The notes below the pieces were generated by a model, which ran no database searches, was not told where the DNA came from, and was given only the letters and a program-made list of their open reading frames with translations. This document shows, piece after piece, positions 7,588 through 16,515 of a stretch of DNA of 64,000 nt (its first letter is position 1; every line of letters starts with the position of its first letter). The stretch lies in assembly GCF_001570565.1 (NCBI RefSeq), contig NZ_BBXE01000040.1, forward strand, positions 39,818-103,817, read 5' to 3'. A program made the position numbers and the translations under genes. The stretch is from Herbidospora yilanensis (GTDB lineage: Bacteria; Actinomycetota; Actinomycetes; Streptosporangiales; Streptosporangiaceae).

Positions 7588-9127
7588 AGTCGGTGTACGT
7601 CGACCGGAAGGTCGTCGTGAACAGCCCCGCGTCCCCGAGCGGCCGGCCCACGTCGAGCACGAACGAGACCGGCCGGTCGTGCTCGTCGATCGTCAGCGTG
7701 TAGGTGACCAGCGACCGGTCGACGGCGTCGCCGGCGTACTCGACGAGCAGCAGCTTCAGCGCGTCGCCCGTCAGGTTGCCCGGGACGATCCCCCGGTAGA
7801 CCCGGCCCTCGCGCTCGAACGTCACGTTGCCCTGCACGACGAGCGACCGGATCATGGTGAGCCCCGCCGAGGCCATCAGCAGGATCGGCGGCTCGTTGCT
7901 CCCGTCGCCGAACTCCCCGAGCGATTCCCCGGTCTCCACCACCCGCCGGTCCGTGATGGTGTAGCGCCGGGTCTCCTCGCTCCCGTACGTGATGTCGGCG
8001 ACGAAGTCGTCGTGTGGCAACCCGGGATCGCCCGCGACGGTGACGGCGCCTCGCGACCGGGCGAGGTTGTCGCCCTGTCCCATGCCGCCCTCGCTCGTGA
8101 ACGAGGCCGTCGGCGTCCTGCGGTACACCTCCGACAGGGCCGCCGCGAGCTCGGCCTGGGTCTCCGGCGGCCGGTCGCCGTGCGGCCAGAACACGACCGC
8201 CGCCGCGATCACCGCGAGGCCGGCCAGCACCGCCGCCCCGGCCCGCCACGGGACCGCCCGGCCCGCGACCGGCCGGGTCGCCTCCAACCGGCCCGACTCC
8301 AGCGCGTCGAGGTCGTCCTCCTCGTCGTGCCCGAGCAGGCTGAGCAGCACCTCCTTCGAGGTGGGACGCTCGGTGGGCGACTTGGCGAGGCAGCGCCGCA
8401 CCAGCGGCAGCAACGCGCGCGGCACCCCGGTCAGGTCGGGCTCGGCGTGCAGCACCCGGTAGGCGACGGCCGCGATGTTGTCGCCCTCGAACGGCACCCG
8501 CCCGGTCGCCGCGAACACCATGGTCGCGCCCCACGCGAAGACGTCGGCCGCGGCCGTGACCCGCTCCCCGGAATACTGCTCCGGCGCCATGTAGGGCGGG
8601 CTGCCGATGGCCCGCCCGGTGGTCTCGCTGTGGCTCAGCCGCGAGATGCCGAAGTCGATGACCCTCGGCCCGTCGGGGGCCAGCAGCACGTTGCCCGGCT
8701 TGAAGTCGCGGTGGACCACCCCCGCCCGGTGGATCGCCACCAGCGCCGTGGCGGTCCCGATGGCGATCCGCTGCAACTCGGCCCCCCTGCGGGGCGGCAC
8801 CCGGTCGAGGGGGGTCCCGGCGACGTACTCGCTGACGATGTAGGGGGGATCGTGGTCGAGCGCCACGTCGATGATGCGCGCGGTGCAGAACCCCGCGACC
8901 TGCCGGGTGGAGTTCACCTCCCGGACCGCCGCGTCGTCGGCGCCGTGCCGCAGCACCTTGACCGCGACCGGCTCCCCGTTCCATTCGCCCAGGTAGACGA
9001 CGCCCTGACCCCCCTCGCCGAGCCGGGAGACCACCATGTAGGGCCCGATCGACCGGGGATCCCCGGCCCGCAACGCCATGTCCACAATCCCATTGGACGC
9101 CATCACCCCCTGCCGGGGTTCGGTCAT
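7574..9127 (-). CDS. Membrane-anchored Ser/Thr protein kinase
   Basis: A 517-residue PknB-type kinase. The kinase domain spans about residues 28-265: glycine loop LGEGGQGVVYLG, Lys57 in VAVKVL, catalytic VVHRDFKPGN with Asp141, DFG at 158-160, and PPYMAPEQ. A charged linker follows, then one membrane segment at about 296-314 and an outer domain of about 200 residues rich in beta strands, perhaps lipoprotein-like and used for sensing. The 3' end overlaps the GntR gene by 14 bases tail to tail. Several N-terminal ATG codons are possible; the longest frame is given. The target is unknown. Confidence 0.88.
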   Translation of the reverse strand: MTEPRQGVMASNGIVDMALRAGDPRSIGPYMVVSRLGEGGQGVVYLGEWNGEPVAVKVLRHGADDAAVREVNSTRQVAGFCTARIIDVALDHDPPYIVSEYVAGTPLDRVPPRRGAELQRIAIGTATALVAIHRAGVVHRDFKPGNVLLAPDGPRVIDFGISRLSHSETTGRAIGSPPYMAPEQYSGERVTAAADVFAWGATMVFAATGRVPFEGDNIAAVAYRVLHAEPDLTGVPRALLPLVRRCLAKSPTERPTSKEVLLSLLGHDEEDDLDALESGRLEATRPVAGRAVPWRAGAAVLAGLAVIAAAVVFWPHGDRPPETQAELAAALSEVYRRTPTASFTSEGGMGQGDNLARSRGAVTVAGDPGLPHDDFVADITYGSEETRRYTITDRRVVETGESLGEFGDGSNEPPILLMASAGLTMIRSLVVQGNVTFEREGRVYRGIVPGNLTGDALKLLLVEYAGDAVDRSLVTYTLTIDEHDRPVSFVLDVGRPLGDAGLFTTTFRSTYTDFRSR

Positions 9128-9134
9128 CCGGGGA

Positions 9135-9827
9135 CTACTTCGGCGTGAAGCCCTTGAGGAGGCCGACCACCGCCTCCTCGAACCGCTCCTTGGTCACGCC
9201 GAGTCCGGTGAGCACCGGATTCCCGCCCCCCAGCAGGGCGAGCACCATGTGCTCGGTGCCGATGTAGTTGTGCCCGAGCCGCAGGGCCTCCTGGAACGTG
9301 AGCTCAAGGAGGCGCTTGTTGTCTTCGCCGAGCTCGGCGTTGACGGGCAGCGCCTCGCCGGTCTCGGGCAGCGCGTTCCGCGCCGCCTCCCGGGCCGCGT
9401 CGAGGTCGACCCCGATCGAGACCAGGGCCTTCACGGCGAGGCCGTCGGCGTCGGCGAGCATCGCGACCAGCAGGTGTTCCTGTCCGGCGGTGAAGTGGCC
9501 GACGTCCTTGGCGAGCCGCTGGGCCTCGCCGATGGCCGTCTTCGCGCGGGGGGTGAACCGCGAGAACTGCTGCTGGTTTTCCTCCAGCTTGGGCACGAAC
9601 CGCTTCTGCGCGGCCTGCTTGGTGACGCCCATGCTGCGGCCGATCTCCGTCCAGGAGGCCCCCGACTTGCGGGCCTGGTCGACGAAGTGGCCGATGAGAT
9701 GGTCGGCGACGTCGCTCATGTGCTCGGCCATGAGCACGGCGCCGGAGAGCTGTTCGAGGACGTTGGGGTTGGCCGCCTTGATCCCGGTGATGAGATCGTC
9801 CAGCCGTACGATGGGGTAATCGCTCAT
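9135..9827 (-). CDS. Clp N-terminal-domain protein with an HTH segment
   Basis: A 230-residue protein. Residues about 1-75 hold a helix-turn-helix-like part (ASWTEIGRSMGVTKQAAQKR). The rest is a Clp-N double repeat: FTPRAKTAIGEAQRLAKDVGHFTAGQEHLLVAML and, later, LLELTFQEALRLGHNYIGTEHMVLALL, given here only as landmarks within residues 90-215. There is no AAA+ ATPase part, so it is an adaptor or regulator rather than a ClpC chaperone. Directly before the start lie several copies of an 8-base motif in both orientations, so autoregulation through the HTH part is likely. The ATG is at 9827, seven bases before the kinase start region of the same strand. Confidence 0.82.
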   Translation of the reverse strand: MSDYPIVRLDDLITGIKAANPNVLEQLSGAVLMAEHMSDVADHLIGHFVDQARKSGASWTEIGRSMGVTKQAAQKRFVPKLEENQQQFSRFTPRAKTAIGEAQRLAKDVGHFTAGQEHLLVAMLADADGLAVKALVSIGVDLDAAREAARNALPETGEALPVNAELGEDNKRLLELTFQEALRLGHNYIGTEHMVLALLGGGNPVLTGLGVTKERFEEAVVGLLKGFTPK

Positions 9828-9877
9828 GCGTCAACAGTAGGTTGACGCTACGAGAATCGTCAACCCCTTGTTGACGC
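9828..9877. promoter_or_regulatory. Cluster of GTTGACGC repeats (candidate operator)
   Basis: GCGTCAAC at 9828-9835, GTTGACGC at 9841-9848, CGTCAAC at 9858-9864 and GTTGACGC at 9870-9877 make four copies of one 7-8 base word in alternating orientation. They form two nested perfect inverted repeats (9828-9848 and 9840-9865). The cluster touches the ATG of the Clp-N/HTH gene, so bound protein would block its expression. Confidence 0.6.
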
Positions 9878-9972
9878 TTGGAGCGTCTGGGAACGGTCCC
9901 AAGTCTCGTCCAATCAGGTCCCAAGGGTTGCTTGACATCGTCGCGGTGATCGCCGATCACAAGGAGATTCCC

Positions 9973-12900
9973 GTGCGAAAGTCCTTTCGTGCCCTGCCGC
10001 TTCTCGTCGGGACGCTGGTGCTCAGCACCGTCGTCCAGCTCGGAACGGTGCCGCAGGCGGCCCTGGCGGCCGCGCCCGCCGAGCCGTCGGCCAGGGCCTA
10101 CCAGATCGACAACCGGGCCGAGGTGCCCGACCTGGAGATCCATCCCGGACGGCTCGCGTTGTCGGCCGACGGCGCCACCGCCTTACACCTGTCTCCACGA
10201 GGAGACGATCCACCGGTCCTGGTGGCCACCGACCTGCGCGACGGCGGAGAGGAGGTCGTCGGCCTCGACCTCGAAGGGCTGCCCGTGCCCCAGGTGATCG
10301 ACGCCGCGATCAGCGGCGACGGCCGGACGGTCGCCTTCGTGGCCAGTGGGTCCAACGCCGCCGACCTGCGGCTGCCGCCCTCGGCCGACCCCTTCATCGG
10401 GGAGGCGATCTTCGTCAGGGACCGGCTCACCGACGCCACCGTATGGGTCCAGCTCCCCGACCTCGGCGTGCCGGTCTCGCACCACAGGCTCCGCGACCTC
10501 GCCCTGAGCGCCGACGGCAGGCGGCTGGCCGCCGGCCTCTCGCTGCCGCTGCCGGAGTACGACGACCGCACCTCGCCCGAGGGCGTGCTCCTGGTCACCC
10601 TGCCGGCCGACGCCGCGCCGGTGCCGCACGTCGTCCGCCCGGAGGACCTCTCGGACGGCGAAGCCGACCTGAAGGGCTTCGCCCTGTCCGGTGACGGGAA
10701 GGTGCTCGCGGTCAACGTGGGTGGCGACGAACGGGCGCTGCTGCGCTTCGACGCCGCCTCCGGCGACCGGCTGCCCGGCGGCCGGGAACTGAGCCAGGCC
10801 CAGCACACGGCCTGGGTCCCCAACCTCGACCAGGCCGGACGCCGGACCGCCTTCGGCGGCGTCGGCGCGGGGGTCGTGGTGGCCGACCTCGTCACCGGCC
10901 CGTCGGCCGACGTGACGCTGGCGGCCTCGGAGAAGGCCCCGTACGTCTCCGGCGACGCGGCCTTCTCCTCCGACGACCCGCCCACGGCCGCGCTGCTGAG
11001 CGCCGACGGCGGCACCGTCGCGTTCCGGCGCGCGGGCGCGATGTGGACCCAACAGGCCCAGGCCGGCCAGGCTCCCGTGCTGGTCAGCGCCGGTCTGGAC
11101 GGCCGGATCGCCGACCCCCTCCCCGGCGAGATGGTGACCTACCCCGACTACGTGAACGCGTACACGATGAGCGGCGACGCCGCCACCCTGGTCTTCCTGT
11201 CCGCGAGCTCCGCGTTCGTGGCGCCCCGGACGGACACGCCGCAGCCCTCGCGCCTCTACCGCGCCGTCCCGGCCGACGCCCCCGCGCCGGTCTGGCCGCA
11301 GAACGCCGAGCTGGCCGCCGAACCCGGCACCACCAGCGTCGCGCTCTCGTGGCCGCCCGCCGGCGCCACGGTCGCGACCTACGACGTCAGCGTGGACGGC
11401 ACGAAGGTCGCCACCGTGACCGCGCCCACGACGCGGGCGACGCCGTCGGGACTCACCCCCGGCTCGACCGTCGAGGTCGCGGTCGTCGCCAGGGACACGG
11501 CCGGCCGGGCCTCGGCCCCGCTGACCAGGAGCGTCACCCTGCTGGGCGACGTGCCGCCCGGCGAGGCCCCGCTCTCCGCGGTGGCCGGGCCCGGCGCGAT
11601 GGTGCGCCTCCAGTGGGAGGCGTCGGACACGGCCGGCCTGACCGGCTACCGGGTGCTCCGCGACGGCGTGAAGCTGGTCGACCTGGCCCCCGGCGCGACC
11701 ACCCACCACGACACGACGGTCGCCGCCGACACGGAGTACACCTACGCCGTCGCGGTGCTGCGCGGCACCGAGCAGCTCCGGCTGACCAAGGACGCGCGGG
11801 TGCGCGTCGACAGGCTGACCGTCGACGAGACGGCCGCCAACCTGCCCAAGGTGGCCGGGTCGGCGGTGCTGGCCCTCGGCCGCGAGGCCACCTTCGCGGT
11901 GGTCGGCGCGGCGGGCTTCACCGCCACCGCCGAGCTCGTCGTGCGCACCGCCGACGACCCCGCCAAGCCGGTGACGGTGCCGCTCGCGGAGGAGCGGGCC
12001 GGGCGGTACCGGGGCTCGTGGCCGCTGCCCGAAGGCGTGACCGAGATCGTCTCCGGTGTCACGCGGCTCGCCGACGGCGCCGGGCACTCGCTCTCCCAGC
12101 CGGTCGCCGGCCTGCCCGCCACGGTCGGCGGGCTGGTCCGGATCGGCGTCACCGTCCCCGGCGGGGAGGCCGACGGCGTCCGCCTCCAGGTGTGGAGCGA
12201 CACCACCCGGACCGGGTACGTGACCCAGTTGAAGGCGAACGGCACCCTCGCCGTGCCGGTCGCGCCGGCCGCCGATCACCAGATCACCACGCGCCGCTCC
12301 GACGGCCTCGACGGCACCCCGCCGAAGACGGTCGCGGTCGCCTCCGGGCAGGCGGTGGACGTGACCGCCGCGCCGCACGCGCCGGCGTCGCTGACCCTGA
12401 CGCTGCGCCGGGCCGGCGACGTGGCGCTGGCCGACGTCCCGGTGGTGCTCACCACCAGGACGGGGGCCCGGTCGGGCCGTACCGACGGGAACGGGCGGGT
12501 GACGTTCGGCGCCCTCGACGCGGCCACCGACGTGACCGCCGAGGTCGGCGTGCCCGCCCAGACGCTCGCGACCCACGGCCTGGCCGCCGTGCCGGACCGG
12601 ACGGTGACCCTGGTGCCCGGCGCCAACGCGGTCGCGGTGACCGCCGCCGCGCTGCCCAAGGTGACCGTGCGCGGCACGGTCGAGGACGACGACGGCCGCC
12701 CGCTCCGGGCGGCGGTGACGTTGCGGCAGACGGTCGCCGGGGTCGGCGTGCCCACGCGTGTCGAGTCGGCCGCCGACGGCACCTGGTCGGCCCAGGTGTT
12801 CGCGACGCGCACCGTCGCCACGGCCACCCGTGCGGGGCGGACGACCGCCGAGGTCGCGGCCGGGCCGGACGCCCCCGTGGACCTGGTCTTCCCCGACGTG

Positions 12901-15900
12901 TCCGGCTACGTCGTGCGGCCGAAGGTCTTCATCGTCTCGATGGACGGCGACCGGACCGAGCAGGAGCTCAACACCGAGACCGCCGGTCCCCTCAGGCCCG
13001 AGGTCCTGGCCGGTGGCCGCCGGTTCATCGCCTGGGACGGCGAGGTCCCGGTCGACGTGCCCCCGGGCTCGGCGGTGACCTTCTGCGCCGACGGCTCCTA
13101 CCGGGGCCTGAGCAAAGCGTGCGCCGAGGCCGTCGCGGGGGAGTCGCCCGACATCCCGCTGACCGTGGAGATCCACGAGACATCCAGGATCACCGCGCGT
13201 GTCCTCGAACCGGACGGCACCCCGCGTACCGGCCGGACCTGCTCGCGGATCGAGGGCGAGCACGCCTCGGCGGTCGCCGACTTCGCCGGTCCGGGCCTGG
13301 GGGTCTCCGCGCCCGCCGCGGGCACCTACGTGCTCACCGTGGTCGCGTGCCGGGACAAGCTCAGCGGTTCGGTCCAGCGGCTCGTGACGGTCAAGGCGGG
13401 CGAGCAGCTCGACCTGGGCGACCTTCGGCTCGCCCCGATGTCGACCCTCGTCCGGGGTGAGCGCAGCGGTTTCGACGCCGTCACCGACGCCGTGCTGCCC
13501 GGCGAGCTGGCCCACCTGCGCGCCGACGTCGAGTTCCAGAACACCACGCGGAGCGGCGACGCCCGGCTGACGCTTCCGCCGGGTGTCACGGTGCCCGACG
13601 ACGCGGTGCTGCGGGACGGGAAGCCGGTGGCGTTCACCCGCGAGGAGAACGCCGTGGTGATCCCGTTCCCGGCCGCGCCGGCCCGCACGATCGACGTGTA
13701 CGTCCGCACTCCGGCGACCGCCGGGGGAGAGTCGCCGTTCTCCCTGTCGGTGTCCTCCGGCGAGCTCACCGAGGTCGTGGGATCGGCCGGGGTCCGGGTG
13801 GGCACGGTCACGCTGCGGGCGCCGTCGGCGAGCCAGACCGGGCGGTTGACCGCTTCTGGGCTGGCGCCCGCCGGTGCGCGCGTCGTCGTGCGCGACGGCG
13901 ACACGGTGGTCGCGGAGGCCGACGCCGGCGACGGCGGCCGGTGGCACGCCATCGTGGACCTCGGCGCGGGTGACGAGGCCGTCCGGCACGTCCTGCGCGC
14001 CTCCGCCGCCGTCGGCTCGGCGGTGCTGACCGCCGACCCGGTGACCGTGGTCGTCGACCCGTACGCCGGCGTGCTGGAGAAGGTGACCATGTCCCAGACG
14101 GGCATGACCAAGACCTTCCGCCCGGCCGACGGCGTCGCGCGGTTCCCCTGGGTGTGGAACCCGTCCCTGGCCGTCACCGTCCGGGCGGAGTTCAGCGGCC
14201 CGGTCGCCCACCCCCGGGCCCGGCTCGGCACACTCGACCTCCCCCTGACGCCCGTGGAGGGCCGGGAGAACGTCTACACCCTGACCACCAAGACCAAGGC
14301 GCACGAGGTCGGCGACCTGACGATCAGCTACGCGGCGGAGCAGGACCGGCCCCTGTTGCCGATCCCCCCGGCGCCCGGCCCGGACGACGGCCTCTTCGAT
14401 CCGCGGGCGGCGGTGCTCGGCGACCCGGTGACCGACGGCGACGCCGTCAGCCAGGAGTTCACCGTGCCCGTGCCGAAAATGGGCCCGGCCGCGCAGGGGC
14501 GCGTCAAGCTGATCGTCGAGCCGCTGCCCGACTACGAGCCCGGCCCGGCCGCCGTCACCGCGGCCCGCGCCTCCGGCGTGCCCGTCTACGAGCCCGTCCT
14601 GTCGGGGAGCGACCCCCTGACGATCGCCACGACCGGCCGTTACACCAGCGAGGCGGCGGCGATCGTCGACATCGGCGTGCTGGCGAGCCAGTCGCCGGGT
14701 TCGCCGCTGGTCAGGTCGCTGAACGCCGCCGGGTTCGTCAGCGGACCGGCACGCGTCGTCTTCCAGACGGCCTTCTGGAACATCACCAACATCGACGCCG
14801 TCAACTCGGCGGAGAGCAGCGACGAGAAGTACACCGAGCTCAACAAGATGATGGACATGGCCAACCGGTGCAGGGACGGGTCGCAGGGCGCCGTCTACCG
14901 CCACCACCTGCAGCAGTTGATGCGGCGGGCCGTCATGCTCGACGTCTACACCGGGGTGTCGGCCGTGGTCGGCCTGGCGCTCGCCCCGGCGACCTTCGGC
15001 CTGGGCACCGTCGCGATCTGGGCGGTGAGCTGGGGCATCGGCAAGGGACTGGAGATCCCGCTCAACAACGACATCGAGGCGCTCCGCCGCGAGATGAACA
15101 GCGACGAGGAATGCCGGTGGTCCGAGCGGGACGCCTCCTACCGTGACCCGCACGCCCCCCAGCCGGACGCCGACATCGACTACCGCTTCGACCCGTCCGG
15201 TCACCTCTACGAGGGTCTGGACGCCCGCCGCGTCGAAGGGGTCACCGCGACGCTGCTGCGCGCCCCCGCCCCGGAAGGGCCGTGGCGGCCGTGGGACGCG
15301 GCGGTCTACGGCGATCAGAACCCGCAGGTCACCGACGCCGACGGCCGCTACGGCTGGGACGTGCCCGAAGGCTGGTGGAAGGTCGTCTACACCAAGGACG
15401 GCTACCTGCCGGCCGAGTCGCGGGTGCTGAAGGTGCTGCCCCCGCACACCGACGTCGACGTCAACCTGTTCCGCGCGGAACCGGCCGAGGTCGAGAGGAT
15501 CGAGGCCGACGACACCGGTCTCACGGTCACCATGAGCCAGCCGACCAGGGTGGCCCAGGCGCTCTCCGGCGCGCTCACGGTCACCACTCCCGACGGCGCG
15601 GCCGTCGGCGGCCAGTGGACGGCCGTGTCCCCGCAGCTCCCGCCGGCCGGTCACCCCCACCCGGCCGAGAAGCTGGCCATGGCGTTCCGGTTCACCGGCG
15701 AGAAGCGCTCCGGCGAGGTGCAGGTCGTGGTCGACCCGCTGCTCCAGGACCACGGCGGCCGGGCCGTTGCCGACGGCGTGGAGAAGACGCTCACGGTCCG
15801 GTGGACCGGCCCCGACTCGGCCGGACCGCAGGTCGGCGTGACCGGCGTGACCGACGGCGCGATCTACCGGCTGCGCGGCGCGCCCACCGCCGGCTGCGTC

Positions 15901-16425
15901 ACCGTCGACCGGGGCTCCGGCGTGGCCGTCGAGGCCACGCTGACGCTCACCGGCGGAACAGCCGCCGGGGTCGGCGTCTACACCGCCACGTGCGCCGGGG
16001 CCAAGGACAAGGAGGGCAACGTCACCCCGCCGGTGTCGGCGACCTACTCGGTGGTGTACGTCTTCACGGGCTTCGCCGCGCCGGTGCGCAACGACGGCGT
16101 CGTCAACGTGGCCAAGGCCGGCCAGGGCATCCAGGTCAAGTGGCGGCTGACCGACGCGACCGGCGCCCCGGTCAACGGCCTCACCACGGCGGCCCTGACG
16201 GTCAGCCCCTTCGACTGCCGGACGGGCCTGCCCACCGGCCAGGAGCGGGTGCCCGCCGAGGGCGCCTCGGTGCTCCAGGTCCTCGGGTACGGCAGCTACC
16301 AGGTGGTCTGGCGCACCCCGCCGTCCTACCTCGACAAGTGCCTGACGCTCCACGTCGACACCGGGGAGGGCGCGGCGGCCTCGCACACCGCGTTGTTCCG
16401 CTTCACCCGCAACGAGTCCCTCTGA
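9973..16425 (+). CDS. Very large secreted multidomain protein (beta-propeller, FN3, Ig-like regions)
   Basis: The GTG at 9973 has AAGGAG six bases upstream and is followed by a typical signal peptide (VRKSFRALPLLVGTLVLS...ending near AALAAAP), giving about 2150 residues. Residues about 40-420 have repeated ALSADG-like turns typical of WD40/TolB beta propellers. Two fibronectin type III-like units lie at about 436-522 and 526-610. Later parts hold carboxypeptidase-regulatory-like beta sandwiches (about 890-975, and near 1790). Residues about 1650-1690 form a hydrophobic, glycine- and alanine-rich stretch. No catalytic motif is recognised and no sortase signal is seen. It is probably an extracellular binding or matrix protein. 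A strong hairpin follows the stop. Confidence 0.85.
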   Translation: MRKSFRALPLLVGTLVLSTVVQLGTVPQAALAAAPAEPSARAYQIDNRAEVPDLEIHPGRLALSADGATALHLSPRGDDPPVLVATDLRDGGEEVVGLDLEGLPVPQVIDAAISGDGRTVAFVASGSNAADLRLPPSADPFIGEAIFVRDRLTDATVWVQLPDLGVPVSHHRLRDLALSADGRRLAAGLSLPLPEYDDRTSPEGVLLVTLPADAAPVPHVVRPEDLSDGEADLKGFALSGDGKVLAVNVGGDERALLRFDAASGDRLPGGRELSQAQHTAWVPNLDQAGRRTAFGGVGAGVVVADLVTGPSADVTLAASEKAPYVSGDAAFSSDDPPTAALLSADGGTVAFRRAGAMWTQQAQAGQAPVLVSAGLDGRIADPLPGEMVTYPDYVNAYTMSGDAATLVFLSASSAFVAPRTDTPQPSRLYRAVPADAPAPVWPQNAELAAEPGTTSVALSWPPAGATVATYDVSVDGTKVATVTAPTTRATPSGLTPGSTVEVAVVARDTAGRASAPLTRSVTLLGDVPPGEAPLSAVAGPGAMVRLQWEASDTAGLTGYRVLRDGVKLVDLAPGATTHHDTTVAADTEYTYAVAVLRGTEQLRLTKDARVRVDRLTVDETAANLPKVAGSAVLALGREATFAVVGAAGFTATAELVVRTADDPAKPVTVPLAEERAGRYRGSWPLPEGVTEIVSGVTRLADGAGHSLSQPVAGLPATVGGLVRIGVTVPGGEADGVRLQVWSDTTRTGYVTQLKANGTLAVPVAPAADHQITTRRSDGLDGTPPKTVAVASGQAVDVTAAPHAPASLTLTLRRAGDVALADVPVVLTTRTGARSGRTDGNGRVTFGALDAATDVTAEVGVPAQTLATHGLAAVPDRTVTLVPGANAVAVTAAALPKVTVRGTVEDDDGRPLRAAVTLRQTVAGVGVPTRVESAADGTWSAQVFATRTVATATRAGRTTAEVAAGPDAPVDLVFPDVSGYVVRPKVFIVSMDGDRTEQELNTETAGPLRPEVLAGGRRFIAWDGEVPVDVPPGSAVTFCADGSYRGLSKACAEAVAGESPDIPLTVEIHETSRITARVLEPDGTPRTGRTCSRIEGEHASAVADFAGPGLGVSAPAAGTYVLTVVACRDKLSGSVQRLVTVKAGEQLDLGDLRLAPMSTLVRGERSGFDAVTDAVLPGELAHLRADVEFQNTTRSGDARLTLPPGVTVPDDAVLRDGKPVAFTREENAVVIPFPAAPARTIDVYVRTPATAGGESPFSLSVSSGELTEVVGSAGVRVGTVTLRAPSASQTGRLTASGLAPAGARVVVRDGDTVVAEADAGDGGRWHAIVDLGAGDEAVRHVLRASAAVGSAVLTADPVTVVVDPYAGVLEKVTMSQTGMTKTFRPADGVARFPWVWNPSLAVTVRAEFSGPVAHPRARLGTLDLPLTPVEGRENVYTLTTKTKAHEVGDLTISYAAEQDRPLLPIPPAPGPDDGLFDPRAAVLGDPVTDGDAVSQEFTVPVPKMGPAAQGRVKLIVEPLPDYEPGPAAVTAARASGVPVYEPVLSGSDPLTIATTGRYTSEAAAIVDIGVLASQSPGSPLVRSLNAAGFVSGPARVVFQTAFWNITNIDAVNSAESSDEKYTELNKMMDMANRCRDGSQGAVYRHHLQQLMRRAVMLDVYTGVSAVVGLALAPATFGLGTVAIWAVSWGIGKGLEIPLNNDIEALRREMNSDEECRWSERDASYRDPHAPQPDADIDYRFDPSGHLYEGLDARRVEGVTATLLRAPAPEGPWRPWDAAVYGDQNPQVTDADGRYGWDVPEGWWKVVYTKDGYLPAESRVLKVLPPHTDVDVNLFRAEPAEVERIEADDTGLTVTMSQPTRVAQALSGALTVTTPDGAAVGGQWTAVSPQLPPAGHPHPAEKLAMAFRFTGEKRSGEVQVVVDPLLQDHGGRAVADGVEKTLTVRWTGPDSAGPQVGVTGVTDGAIYRLRGAPTAGCVTVDRGSGVAVEATLTLTGGTAAGVGVYTATCAGAKDKEGNVTPPVSATYSVVYVFTGFAAPVRNDGVVNVAKAGQGIQVKWRLTDATGAPVNGLTTAALTVSPFDCRTGLPTGQERVPAEGASVLQVLGYGSYQVVWRTPPSYLDKCLTLHVDTGEGAAASHTALFRFTRNESL

Positions 16426-16430
16426 TCACC

Positions 16431-16464
16431 GGTGCCGCGCCCGCCTTCCGGCGGGCGCGGCACC
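16431..16464 (+). terminator. Hairpin terminator after the large secreted protein
   Basis: Fifteen-base perfect inverted arms (16431-16445 and 16450-16464) around a TTCC loop begin five bases after the stop codon. There is no U-tract, as is common in high-GC actinomycetes. Confidence 0.75.
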
Positions 16465-16515
16465 GCCATGGAGAAGAGGACAGTTTCTGGCCGCTATGGC
16501 GGGGATCGTGGTCAT

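Noticed and set aside
10183..16386. A 2067-codon open frame on the minus strand
   Set aside because: It lies entirely antisense to the large secreted protein, consists of Arg/Gly/Val/Asp-rich low-complexity sequence and has no domain. It is a by-product of high third-position G+C.
16468..16515. Upstream ATG as start of the AlkZ-like gene
   Set aside because: The extra residues are not family-like and the ATG is directly beside the terminator hairpin of the previous gene; the start at 16516 or 16522 fits better.
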